43,809 bases of DNA from Treponema sp. (GTDB lineage: Bacteria > Spirochaetota > Spirochaetia > Treponematales > Treponemataceae). The first letter of the stretch is position 1. The number at the start of each line of letters is the position of its first letter. A model generated the notes under the pieces. It searched no databases. It saw only the letters and a program-made list of their open reading frames with translations, and had not been told where the DNA came from. Positions 33,449 to 41,438 of the stretch are shown piece by piece. Made by a program: the position numbers and the translations under genes. The DNA lies in contig JAFPYB010000088.1 in assembly GCA_017412405.1 (NCBI GenBank), positions 1 to 43,809 on the forward strand, read 5' to 3'.

Positions 33449-33816
33449 GGCAAATCCACCACTTTTATTTCTCCATCAGAACAGAAAATCTTTCTGTTCA
33501 CCACGACATTTCCATTGAACACAACTTGTATATCATGCGTTCCCGTAGCAATTTTGTATGTGTAAAAATTTTTGCTTAATCTATCCGCAGCATTGTTCAC
33601 GTTCGCATGGAATTCATGTTTTCCGTCAATTACCACCGTTACGCCATCATCATATTTTCCATAATCAACCGATGTTTTATCAAAATCTGCTGCGACAAGC
33701 TGAAGATAAGCAACATTTCCAGAACCGCTCACCGTTGTTTTCGCAGGCGAGGCGCACGAAAAAAAACTTGTACACAACAAAAAGAGGACAAATCCCAAAA
33801 AAACATTTCTTCCCAT
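33445..33816 (-). CDS. Small lipoprotein with PEGA-like fold, extra member of the CsgG operon
   Basis: A 123-residue lipoprotein, signal ending TSFFSCASPA with Cys about 21. The mature domain ends GTHDIQVVFNGNVVVNRKIF then GEIKVVDLP, the strand pattern of PEGA-like beta-sandwich domains; this is an inference from pattern alone. It is not one of the three usual members of the cluster. Its ATG overlaps the csgG stop by one base (TAATG) and its stop overlaps the DUF4810 start by 4 nt, so it is an integral part of the operon. Confidence 0.75.
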   Translation of the reverse strand: MGRNVFLGFVLFLLCTSFFSCASPAKTTVSGSGNVAYLQLVAADFDKTSVDYGKYDDGVTVVIDGKHEFHANVNNAADRLSKNFYTYKIATGTHDIQVVFNGNVVVNRKIFCSDGEIKVVDLP

Positions 33817-34766
33817 TATTTTTTCTCCTGAATCATGTAGCCATCAAGATTATTTCTATTCACAGCACCAGTCAGCTCAACCAGCGACCACTCGTTCACC
33901 TCATCGGTTCCGCCAGATTGGAGCACTCGAACTGTTCCGACTTCTTTCCCAGGAAGTTCCATAGTCATTCCAGTCTGCGGATTTTTTACGGTTTTTCCAC
34001 GCTGCAAAACCACAAACGTATCGCCTACACGTATTCCCTGTTTTTTTCCGCCAGCCATAAGAATCATGTCATCATCATAGGAAAGGAAATATGATTTCCA
34101 CGGTCTATCCATGCAGTTGTTTATGATGTTTTCTACAAGCTGGGAGATAGCCGCAGAAATAGCCTTGTCACTCAGCGTGTCATCAAAACTTGATGAATTT
34201 CCGATTCCCATGACAGTCGAGGTCTCCGTTTCTGCCGAGCCGGAAGCCTCTTCCGCATAAATAATCTGCCCGCTGCTCACATCAACAAGTCGAATTGACA
34301 CACCTGCTTCCACAGTCTGCCGCTTTGTACGCGAAAAAACGCCCGACTCGCCAGTATTGTTGCGGCCATATTTCGTGAGCGAACCAAGAATCAAGTAGTC
34401 CGCGCCAATTTTCCGCGTCATGCCGCCCGAAAACTGAGTCTCCTCGTTGTACAAAAGATTAAGGTCATTTCGTTCAAGGAGAATAAACTTGTTGCTCGCG
34501 CCAAGCTTGGTGTGAAGAATCTCCATCGCCTGACGTCCAAGAGGATCCTCGTTCTTGTCGTAAAAAGAGCCTTTCGCATATTTTGTCTCGTTCGAGAATC
34601 TAGCAATGGCAACTTTCCGCTTCAAACCCGTGTACACAGCGGCATCCCCCGCAGCCAACGATGATGGTGTCGCTTTCGCATCACCAACCGCAGACTTTGA
34701 AGAAAGACAACTGGCAAATGAAACAGCAGTAAAAGACAAGAAGAGCAAAAAAAATTTTTTCATCAT
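33816..34766 (-). CDS. CsgG-family lipoprotein (outer-membrane secretion channel family)
   Basis: A 316-residue CsgG/HfaB-family lipoprotein. The signal ends SFASCLSS, Cys about 20. The family core runs from KRKVAIARFSNETKYAKGSF through LGRQAMEILHTKLGASNKFILLERNDL, GADYLILGSLTKYG and SIRLVDVSSGQIIYAEEASGSAE to AISAAISQLVENIIN. A C-terminal extension (about 240-316) holds GIRVGDTFVVLQRG and a valine-rich tail. CsgG of curli systems forms a nine-fold pore in the outer membrane; HfaB and LpoB relatives have other envelope roles. Tandem ATGs at 34766 and 34763 follow GGAG. It is first in the operon and divergent from an XRE regulator. Confidence 0.9.
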   Translation of the reverse strand: MMKKFFLLFLSFTAVSFASCLSSKSAVGDAKATPSSLAAGDAAVYTGLKRKVAIARFSNETKYAKGSFYDKNEDPLGRQAMEILHTKLGASNKFILLERNDLNLLYNEETQFSGGMTRKIGADYLILGSLTKYGRNNTGESGVFSRTKRQTVEAGVSIRLVDVSSGQIIYAEEASGSAETETSTVMGIGNSSSFDDTLSDKAISAAISQLVENIINNCMDRPWKSYFLSYDDDMILMAGGKKQGIRVGDTFVVLQRGKTVKNPQTGMTMELPGKEVGTVRVLQSGGTDEVNEWSLVELTGAVNRNNLDGYMIQEKK

Positions 34767-34873
34767 AAAACTCCTGATTTGATTTTTTAGTATACTTGCA
34801 TACCAATTACTATATTATATAGCAATAATCAAAGAAATCAAACCTAAAATACCAATTTCTATATTTTGTTTGC
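34767..34873. promoter_or_regulatory. Divergent control region with paired 19-bp direct repeats
   Basis: Two direct repeats with two mismatches, at 34800-34818 and 34849-34867, each begin ATACCAATT and contain CTATATT; they are spaced 49 bp start to start. The right copy includes TATATT (34860-34865), the likely -10 of the XRE gene. On the minus strand TATACT (34789-34794) is the likely -10 for csgG, and the left copy covers its upstream part. Both promoters would be covered by a protein bound to the two repeats; the XRE protein encoded alongside is the natural candidate. Confidence 0.5.
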
Positions 34874-35275
34874 ATGGGATTTTGGAAAAACGTTGAAGAA
34901 CGACGGTTGTACATTGGAATAACACGAAAAGATTTGGCAACACAATCAGGAATAAAATATGCAATCATAGGAGCGGGCCTCGAAAGAGATTCCATCCCAG
35001 CGGCAAATACAGCATTAAAAATTGCAAATGCACTTCACACACCGCTTGAAACCTTACTCGATGATTTTAAAGCTCAGCAATCACCAGAAGATAATAAAAA
35101 TGAAATTTATAAAAAGGAAGAATTTTTGTTCAAAAAATATCGCGATGTAATACATGATTTTGAGCACATAGATATTTCAACGCGACAGATAATAATAGAA
35201 ATGATTCACAGATTCGCGATGGAGAAAAGCGCAGGCAACATCCAACCAGGTCAGAACACATGCGGCGGGCAGTAG
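34874..35275 (+). CDS. XRE-family helix-turn-helix regulator
   Basis: A 133-residue protein with an N-terminal XRE/Cro helix-turn-helix (about 6-63: VEERRLYIGITRKDLATQSGIKYAIIGAGLER to ALKIANALHTPLETLLDD). The C-terminal ~65 residues are helical and charged and probably dimerise. The ATG at 34874 follows TATATT by 8 nt with no ribosome-binding site, so the transcript is probably leaderless. It is divergent from csgG and likely controls itself and the CsgG operon through the repeats between them; that is inference from position. Confidence 0.85.
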   Translation: MGFWKNVEERRLYIGITRKDLATQSGIKYAIIGAGLERDSIPAANTALKIANALHTPLETLLDDFKAQQSPEDNKNEIYKKEEFLFKKYRDVIHDFEHIDISTRQIIIEMIHRFAMEKSAGNIQPGQNTCGGQ

Positions 35276-35310
35276 GGAATTTTTCCTTGGAAAGGATAAA
35301 TACCCGCCGC
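35262..35310. terminator. GC-rich hairpin at the end of the XRE gene
   Basis: GCGGCGGG (35262-35269) pairs with CCCGCCGC (35303-35310), with an inner TTTCC/GGAAA stem. It overlaps the last codons of the XRE gene. No T-run follows on either strand, so whether it stops transcription is unclear. The rest of the 131-nt gap to the kinase gene holds nothing else I can support. Confidence 0.35.
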
Positions 35311-35406
35311 CAACAAGGCAGTCCCATTCCAAAACATGGAGTGCAACCGGCAAAATGAAAGGCGAAAATGCCACAAGTGCAAACTCACCTTCCACCTTGC
35401 CCCGCC

Positions 35407-36441
35407 CTATCTGTTCATCTCGGACTGCTTGCCCTTTGTATGATGCCCCTTGATAATAGAAGAAATCTCGTTGAAATCGGAAAGGGGAAGGTCTCCGCGG
35501 ATTGTGTTCTTTGTGGCGCAGGTGGCGTTTCCGAACTCCATGGCCTTCTGGGGGTCGTTGTATTTGAGGAGCCCGAACAAAACGCCGGAGCAGTATGCGT
35601 CTCCGGAGCCGATGCGGTCAACCACGTCGATGTCCTTGTATGATTCTTCCGTGTAGAACTTGTCGTCCTTTTTGGAATAGACAAGGGACGTGAACGAGTG
35701 AACTTTCGGGCTGATGACCTCGCGCATTGAGGAAGCAATAATCTGGATATTTGGAAAATCCTTGCAGAACTGGCGGTGCATATCCTGAAGGGATCCTTCT
35801 TTTCGGAACATCCTGCGGCAGCTTTCCTCGGAGACAAAGAGAATATCAATATACGGAAGGATTTTCATGATTGTCTCCCGAGCCGTGTCCTCGTCCCACA
35901 AGTTTGCGCGGTAGTTCACGTCAAAAGCAATCTGGCTTCCAGCCTCCTTGAATTTTTTTATCATCTCGATTGCCAGGACACGCGTATTCTCAGAAAGCGC
36001 AAGAGTGATTCCAGACGTGTAGAACATACGGGTCTTCCCATAGATGTCCGACGGAATCTCCTCCGGCTTTATCTTGGTGATTGAGGAATGGCGGCGGTCG
36101 TAGACGACGGTGGGTTTTCTCGGGTACGCGCCGTTTTCGTAGTAGTAGATTCCAAGCCGCGCGTCCGGGGAGCTGTCATAAATGATGAAATCATCGGAAA
36201 CGCTTGAAAAGCGGATTCTGTTCTTGACAAAGATTCCAAGCTCGTTCTGCGGAAGACGGGTGATGATTCCCGTCCGAAGCCCCAAAAGGGAAACGCCGGA
36301 AGCCACGTTCAGCTCCGCGCCACCGGCATGTTTCTCGAACACGTCGCTGCGAAAGATTCGGCCGTTTGACGGCGGCGAAAGGCGGAGCATCGTCTCACCG
36401 AATGTTATTAAATCAAACTTCTTTCCAGAATGTTGTTCCAT
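35407..36441 (-). CDS. kdgK: PfkB-family sugar kinase, probably 2-dehydro-3-deoxygluconokinase
   Basis: A 344-residue ribokinase/PfkB-family enzyme. The first signature is FDLITFGETMLRLSPP with HAGGAELNVASGVSLLG; the second, DVVDRIGSGDAYCSGVLFGLL near 283-303, carries the catalytic Asp and the anion hole. The N-terminal GETMLRLSP is typical of KDG kinases, which phosphorylate 2-keto-3-deoxygluconate from uronic-acid breakdown; other PfkB substrates cannot be excluded. GGAGG lies upstream of the ATG. No KDPG aldolase or uronate gene is adjacent, so it appears to stand alone. Confidence 0.85.
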   Translation of the reverse strand: MEQHSGKKFDLITFGETMLRLSPPSNGRIFRSDVFEKHAGGAELNVASGVSLLGLRTGIITRLPQNELGIFVKNRIRFSSVSDDFIIYDSSPDARLGIYYYENGAYPRKPTVVYDRRHSSITKIKPEEIPSDIYGKTRMFYTSGITLALSENTRVLAIEMIKKFKEAGSQIAFDVNYRANLWDEDTARETIMKILPYIDILFVSEESCRRMFRKEGSLQDMHRQFCKDFPNIQIIASSMREVISPKVHSFTSLVYSKKDDKFYTEESYKDIDVVDRIGSGDAYCSGVLFGLLKYNDPQKAMEFGNATCATKNTIRGDLPLSDFNEISSIIKGHHTKGKQSEMNR

Positions 36442-36629
36442 GATATTCCTCCATTTATTGCAAGCAAGAATTTTTTTCCATCAATTGACGTGTTCAAAAA
36501 CTTCAGTTTACAACTGCCAATTTTCTACAACTTTTATTTTATCTGTTTATACGGCTGCCCGCAAGTCATTTTTTAGGTTGCGGAAAACCGATTCAGCAAA
36601 TTGCATTTGTTTCAGAACAGGTCTATTGA

Positions 36630-36658
36630 TTTACTTTTGTTTTCTATAAGATTATACT
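36630..36658 (+). promoter_or_regulatory. Promoter of the GerMN gene, leaderless layout
   Basis: TTTACT (36630-36635), 17 nt, TATACT (36653-36658), then 6 nt to the ATG at 36665, with no Shine-Dalgarno sequence. The rest of the 223-nt gap from the kinase start shows only a small hairpin, CCGCAA/TTGCGG (36559-36583). Confidence 0.6.
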
Positions 36659-36664
36659 ATAAAT

Positions 36665-37549
36665 ATGGCTGAAAATGAAAACAATGAGTACAGAAATTCA
36701 CGAAGCGACGAGCTAAAAAAGAAAGGTCTTTTCACCTGTCTGTGGCTGCTCGTGTTCCTAGTAATTTTCATGGTGTTTCTCATCAAGCGCGAGACGATAA
36801 AATCAAATCTCATATCCACCGGATTCTTTGAAAAGCTCTTCGGAAAAACACCAACGTTCCTTGAGGACAAGAACAAGGAAAAAGAAGCGGAGCAGGCCGT
36901 ACTGAACCAACCAATCGTCGTCAAAAAAGACGAGAAAAAGGATTCCGTCGAATACTTCAAGATGGACAAGCTCAAAGGAGACCCCACAATCCAAATCGAG
37001 CCAGTCAAGACAGAAGCAGGCGCACAAGCCGCACCTCAGCCCACACAGAGTACAGAACAGGCGGTTCCGGAGCAAGAATCCACCGAGGTTGTGCAGGACG
37101 TTCCGGACGAAAAAGTGCACGGCGCGTCCCAATCGGCAAAGCTCTATTTCGTGCGCATCGACCCAAACGGTGTCGTAAGCCGCCAGGAAGTGTCCCGCAC
37201 AATCCTCAAAAACGACTCGCCGCTCACCACAAACATTTCCCTTCTCATAGGAGGGCCTGACACGTCGGAGAAAGTGATGGGCTGCCAGTCCCTCATCCCG
37301 GAAGGAACAAAACTGCTGGGGGCCACGGTCAAGGACAGGACTGCATTCCTGAATTTCAACGAGGAGTTCATGTTCAACCCAGAGGGAACAGAGGGGCTTT
37401 TGACACAGCTCATGCAGGTCGTCTACACGGCAACGGAATTCAGCACTGTTGACAACGTGCAGATTCTCATAAACGGCACCAAGCAGAATTACCTTGGTCT
37501 GGAGGGCGTGTGGATAGGAAGCCCGCTCAGCCGAACGAGCTTTAAATAG
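36665..37549 (+). CDS. Membrane-anchored GerMN-domain protein
   Basis: A 294-residue protein with a short basic cytoplasmic N-terminus, one membrane helix (about 24-43, TCLWLLVFLVIFMVFL), a long low-complexity Glu/Pro/Gln linker (about 65-150) and a C-terminal GerMN (spore-germination-protein-like) domain (about 155-285): KLYFVRIDPNGVV, LLIGGPDTSEKV, IPEGTKLLGATVKDRTAFLNFNEEF, VDNVQILINGTKQNYLGLEG. In spirochaetes, which do not form spores, GerMN domains are thought to act in the cell envelope. The domain is predicted periplasmic. A terminator follows directly. Confidence 0.85.
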   Translation: MAENENNEYRNSRSDELKKKGLFTCLWLLVFLVIFMVFLIKRETIKSNLISTGFFEKLFGKTPTFLEDKNKEKEAEQAVLNQPIVVKKDEKKDSVEYFKMDKLKGDPTIQIEPVKTEAGAQAAPQPTQSTEQAVPEQESTEVVQDVPDEKVHGASQSAKLYFVRIDPNGVVSRQEVSRTILKNDSPLTTNISLLIGGPDTSEKVMGCQSLIPEGTKLLGATVKDRTAFLNFNEEFMFNPEGTEGLLTQLMQVVYTATEFSTVDNVQILINGTKQNYLGLEGVWIGSPLSRTSFK

Positions 37550-37577
37550 TGGTGAAAAACGCGTCCACCACTTTTTA
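37548..37577 (+). terminator. Terminator after the GerMN gene
   Basis: AGTGGTG (37548-37554) pairs with CACCACT (37566-37572), followed by TTTTTACTTT. The stem begins inside the stop codon. The T-rich tail also lies where the -35 box of the next gene would be. Confidence 0.75.
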
Positions 37578-37591
37578 CTTTCATATTTTGT

Positions 37592-37600
37592 TGATAGAAT
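37592..37600 (+). promoter_or_regulatory. Extended -10 promoter of the 645-residue protein gene
   Basis: TGA followed by TAGAAT (37595-37600), ending 6 nt before the ATG at 37607. There is no ribosome-binding site in the gap and only a T-rich -35 region. Confidence 0.55.
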
Positions 37601-37606
37601 GAGATT

Positions 37607-39544
37607 ATGGCTACTACTACAAACATTTTAGTTTTATTGAAATTTTTCGCATCAAAGCAGAACAGCCCGCTGGTGGATTTTTTTGAATTCTGCGACTATC
37701 TGAAAAAATACTCTGAGCATCATCTCGGCGAGCAGCCGTCATTGCAAGTTTATCTCGAAAAAACAGAGGAAGCACTTCAAAAAGAGCTGGACAAATATTC
37801 AGAAACAAAGCAGATTATCCAAAATGACGGGGCAAACGGCAAGAAAACAATCTACGTCGTCCAATACGTCATTGAGAAAACGGCGGAAAAATACAAGGAC
37901 ATTGCCATAAATCCGTCAATTCCATTTCCGGCAGAAAGCGACCTTGCAAAAAACACGCCAAAGTCAATCATCATCAAGGAAGAAGCGGCAGACTTGATTG
38001 CAAAACTCCTTTCAACGCCACCTGTGGAAAACGACAGGCTTCTGTACGGGCTTATCCTGCCGCAGGATGCCCCCACAATCCTTCTTCCCTCAAGCGTCTC
38101 CGTCGTTTCCCTCATAGAAACGTCGATCCTAAAGTTGCAGACCTTCCTCAAAAAAGAGGATCGCCACGACTATTTCCTGAAGAAGCTCACCATGTCAAAC
38201 CCCGGAAAGGAGCTTACGACAAAGAATTTCTTCAACGGATTCGTTGACCGCCCGGACCACGGAATAGAAATTCTCAAGGATACCACGGACAACTTCTACC
38301 TGTGGCATCAGATGTGCCATTTCATCAAGCAGGATTACGGCAAGGTCAAGGATTTCACACAGGAAGACCTCTCGACACTGCAATCGGTGTTCCTCATAGA
38401 AATAGCCTCAAACTACTTCAAGAGCAAAAATCAGACCGAAACAAAAAAGGTGAACGCGCTCAAGGCACTGGAACAAATCTTGAACAAGCCGCCGTATTAC
38501 TTCACGTTCGAGGCAATCACAAAATTCTCGGACAAGAACGGAGTTCCGCTTTTGGGACAGTATTCGGAAGACGATTTGAAGGCATACCTGCACGAAAAGA
38601 CAACAGACGGAAGCAACCATGAGCTTCCAGAGCTTCTCGTGTTCAAGACCAGCAACGAAGAGCGTTTTTTCATCTGCAAGTCCAAGGTGCTCCAGCTCAT
38701 CATCATGCTCTGCACGGATGCACGCACTTCCGTGCGCGAAGTCATAAAATCGGAATGGACGAACGCGCTCAAAAATTTCGACATTCTTCCCGAAATGCAG
38801 AATCAGGAGGCATTCGAGTCGCGTCTTGAAAACGAAGTCGCCATCCAGTCGCCAATTCTCCACGCGCTTTTGTCGTCCTCGTTCCTCCAGCTTTTGAGCT
38901 ACGACACCAGCGGCGGCGGAGAGCGGGTCACTCTGTTCGACAACGGAGCGCTGCTCCCATACAGCGAGCTTTTGCTGATGAACAGGAACGAGCTTTTGAC
39001 CGACTCGAAGATTCTGCTTCCGTTCTGGTACACGCTCCCCGTCATTTCTTGGATTGCGCGGCTTTTCCTGCGTCCGCCAAAATCAAAGCGCGGCAAACGG
39101 GCAAAGAGCAAAGCCCAGGCATACCGGGAGGAAGAAGAAGAAAAGCGGCTTGAAGACGAAGAGGCCGAAAAATTCACGAACAACCCGACAGTCTCAAAGC
39201 GTGTCGCAATCAAGAATGCAGCCCGCGACGCGGAAGCCGCGCTCGTACCGGAAAGCTCCACGCTTGACAGGGAGATTGAGTCGTACCACAACATTTGGAA
39301 CAAGATTATCGAGCCGACTGCGGCAAACAATCTCACCGAAGATGTGAACGTCCTCATCCGCGACTATGTGAGAAAAATCATCAGGACAATGAAGACAAAG
39401 GATTTCTCCACTGAGCGAATCAAGAGCATTGCAGATTCTTTGGTGAAATCCCCGGCCCTCCAAAAAATAAATGAGCACGACGCGCTTGAAATGTACATTC
39501 AGCTCTACATCATCAAGCTCGTGAAGAATATTTCCGTAGTGTAG
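37607..39544 (+). CDS. Large conserved-looking protein of unknown function
   Basis: A 645-residue protein with no signal peptide and no family I can name. It is largely helical and charged. Residues about 458-490 include a hydrophobic patch (ILLPFWYTLPVISWIARLFLR) followed by a very basic stretch (PPKSKRGKRAKSK) and an acidic coiled-coil-like segment (REEEEEKRLEDEEAEKF), which suggests attachment to the membrane or to nucleic acid; this is inference. Probably leaderless and monocistronic. It converges on the glycosyltransferase gene with a shared hairpin between. Confidence 0.8.
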   Translation: MATTTNILVLLKFFASKQNSPLVDFFEFCDYLKKYSEHHLGEQPSLQVYLEKTEEALQKELDKYSETKQIIQNDGANGKKTIYVVQYVIEKTAEKYKDIAINPSIPFPAESDLAKNTPKSIIIKEEAADLIAKLLSTPPVENDRLLYGLILPQDAPTILLPSSVSVVSLIETSILKLQTFLKKEDRHDYFLKKLTMSNPGKELTTKNFFNGFVDRPDHGIEILKDTTDNFYLWHQMCHFIKQDYGKVKDFTQEDLSTLQSVFLIEIASNYFKSKNQTETKKVNALKALEQILNKPPYYFTFEAITKFSDKNGVPLLGQYSEDDLKAYLHEKTTDGSNHELPELLVFKTSNEERFFICKSKVLQLIIMLCTDARTSVREVIKSEWTNALKNFDILPEMQNQEAFESRLENEVAIQSPILHALLSSSFLQLLSYDTSGGGERVTLFDNGALLPYSELLLMNRNELLTDSKILLPFWYTLPVISWIARLFLRPPKSKRGKRAKSKAQAYREEEEEKRLEDEEAEKFTNNPTVSKRVAIKNAARDAEAALVPESSTLDREIESYHNIWNKIIEPTAANNLTEDVNVLIRDYVRKIIRTMKTKDFSTERIKSIADSLVKSPALQKINEHDALEMYIQLYIIKLVKNISVV

Positions 39545-39545
39545 G

Positions 39546-39597
39546 AGCTTAGGGCAAAACTACGCTTCGGCGTAAGTTCCCAAAAGTCTCCCAAGCT
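39546..39597. terminator. Nested hairpin between convergent genes, possible two-way terminator
   Basis: Outer stem: AGCTTAGGG (39546-39554) with CCCAAGCT (39590-39597) and one bulge. Inner stem: TACGC/GCGTA (39561-39574) with a TTCG loop on the plus strand. On the minus strand TTTT follows the inner stem. The structure fills the space between the stop of the 645-residue gene and the in-frame stop of the glycosyltransferase gene at 39596-39598. Confidence 0.45.
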
Positions 39598-39653
39598 ACG
39601 ACGATGGCGGCAAAAGCTCATACACGTCGTAATAGCCGATAGACGCTCTCTTT

Positions 39654-41438
39654 TCAGGAACAAAGGACGAAATGTCCTTCACGCAGTCGCTTCCGCGCGG
39701 AACGACCGCCATGCACGAGCGGAGCGGCATCCCCCCCCCCGTCGATGTCCGCGCAGCGCGAGACAAACACTACGGTCTGTTCCTCTTTGAGATACGGAAT
39801 CATCGTCGCATATTTCCACGCGCTCCCGTTTTCCTCGCGCACGAACCACACGCGCTCTGCACTTTGGAAAAGCCCATACTGCGCAATGCTAGCATCGTCA
39901 AGATGTTCCACCGGCGCGGGGCATTTTTTGCTCGGAATAAACAGAAAGACAACGGCGAAAGCCGTTGCCACGGACAAACTGTCCGCCCGTCTTGAAGACG
40001 CGCGAAAGGCAAAGAGCAATGAAAAAATCGGGCAGAACGGCGCAATATAGCGAATTATCTTATAGGGCGCGAACCAAAACGTCAAAAAGAGCGAAAAACA
40101 TGCCGCCCCAACCACCGCCATACGCACAAAATCGTTTTCAGTGCGTTTTTTTGCAAACACCGAAAAAAACGCAAAAAGCGACAGGGTGAACAAAACCACA
40201 GAAAAAATTCCGTTACGGAACATGACGGCAGAAAGCCCGCCGATTGTCGCCCGCATGTTTGAAACGAGGTTCGCCAGCGAAAACTGCGAGAGCGACTGCA
40301 CGCCGCGAGAGGCGAACAGCCCGTTTCCGAAGCTCAGATACATACAATGTGCAAGCACGACGGCACAGACGAGCATATGGAGAAAAAATCCGATGCGGAA
40401 AAGCTCTCCGTTCCGCGCAAAAAACACAAGCAGAACCAAACCGTAAGCAAAAACCAAAAGAAGATTGAAATAGCCTGAAAGCATGGTGAACGCGAGAACA
40501 ATGGTGCCCATACAGAGATTTTTCGGGTTTTCGATGCATCCCCCTTCCTGTAGAACCTGAACACACCACACAACAAAATACGTCAGGGCGATTGTCCACA
40601 ACTGGGTAAGCTCATAGGGACGAAGAAAAACAGTCAGCCCCACGGCGATGGGATTCCCCAACGACACCACCATGCAAGCCATCATCTGTGTCCGACCGAG
40701 CGAAAAGCGTTCCAGCAAAAGCAGCATGAAAAAGAACGAAAACGCGAAAAACGCAATGTTCAATCCGCAACCGCGCCTGACAATCCGCGAAAAGTCGCCC
40801 GTTTTTACACCGCAGAACGCAAGGCGGAGAAGCGAATAGTAAAAATTGGTGTGCGGGCTGTCCCCGCTCGTCACATATAAATGAAGCACGTCAGAAAGCG
40901 CGTCTTTCACCATCGCATCGTCAAAAAAGGAAATGTCGTTCAGCTCCTTTCCCGTGTAGACAACGTTCGGCTCGTAGTTTCCGCCCCAAAAACCGAACTC
41001 GTTCCGGTTGCAGATGGAAACGGAAAGCGGCTCGTCGCCCGCCCAGCTTTTTTTTTGAGAAATGTACACACATCGAAGCGACACCAGTGCCACGAACAGA
41101 ACAAGCCATTCCGCACCGCGCGTCTTTTTGGAAAAAAGTCTTTTTGCGTCCGCGAGCGGGGAAAATACCGCGTCCGATTTTTGGCAGCAGAAAATTCCCC
41201 TGCATAGCGGAATGCAGGCGATGACGACGCACAGCCCGACGACAACGCATTTGAGTTCTAAGCGAACGAGCATCTGCCTAAGAACATCGCGCGGGAAAAG
41301 CGAGCAGGTAAATCGTTCGGCAAAACCAAGAAGCGCGTTTTGCACAATCGGCACAAATACGACGGATGAAAGCACGATGAGGACAACAGAAAGGACGAGA
41401 ACCACTTTTGAAATGAGACGAATTGTCCGGTCGCTCAT
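39654..41438 (-). CDS. GT-C-type membrane glycosyltransferase, C-terminus shifted by a poly-G run
   Basis: A membrane protein of 594 residues as read, with about 12 hydrophobic helices. The first large loop holds KKSWAGDEPLSV, with the acidic pair expected of GT-C enzymes that use lipid-linked sugars (ArnT/PMT-like). As written, ten Gs (39731-39740) lead to an unlikely basic tail (RSARKRLREGHF) ending at 39654. With nine Gs the frame continues as MPLRSCMAVVPRGSDCVKDI to SIGYYDVYELLPPSS and stops at 39596, a 613-residue protein. The native end is therefore probably 39596, with this copy switched off or misread. The start overlaps the rluA stop by 4 nt. Substrate unknown. Confidence 0.75.
   Translation of the reverse strand: MSDRTIRLISKVVLVLSVVLIVLSSVVFVPIVQNALLGFAERFTCSLFPRDVLRQMLVRLELKCVVVGLCVVIACIPLCRGIFCCQKSDAVFSPLADAKRLFSKKTRGAEWLVLFVALVSLRCVYISQKKSWAGDEPLSVSICNRNEFGFWGGNYEPNVVYTGKELNDISFFDDAMVKDALSDVLHLYVTSGDSPHTNFYYSLLRLAFCGVKTGDFSRIVRRGCGLNIAFFAFSFFFMLLLLERFSLGRTQMMACMVVSLGNPIAVGLTVFLRPYELTQLWTIALTYFVVWCVQVLQEGGCIENPKNLCMGTIVLAFTMLSGYFNLLLVFAYGLVLLVFFARNGELFRIGFFLHMLVCAVVLAHCMYLSFGNGLFASRGVQSLSQFSLANLVSNMRATIGGLSAVMFRNGIFSVVLFTLSLFAFFSVFAKKRTENDFVRMAVVGAACFSLFLTFWFAPYKIIRYIAPFCPIFSLLFAFRASSRRADSLSVATAFAVVFLFIPSKKCPAPVEHLDDASIAQYGLFQSAERVWFVREENGSAWKYATMIPYLKEEQTVVFVSRCADIDGGGDAAPLVHGGRSARKRLREGHFVLCS
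39731..39740 (-). repeat. Homopolymer of ten G (coding strand) in the glycosyltransferase gene
   Basis: Ten consecutive C on the plus strand are read as G on the coding strand, giving Asp-Gly-Gly-Gly. Runs of this length slip during replication; here a change of one base swaps two different C-termini (see the gene entry). The only other comparable run I noticed is C8 at 1464-1471, in a non-coding gap. Confidence 0.9.

Noticed and set aside
35335-35451. Small 38-codon ORF with Cys pairs (KCHKCK) downstream of the XRE gene
   Set aside because: The cysteine spacing hints at a zinc finger, but there is no ribosome-binding site, it overlaps the 3' end of the kinase gene, and the pattern may be chance or a decayed fragment.
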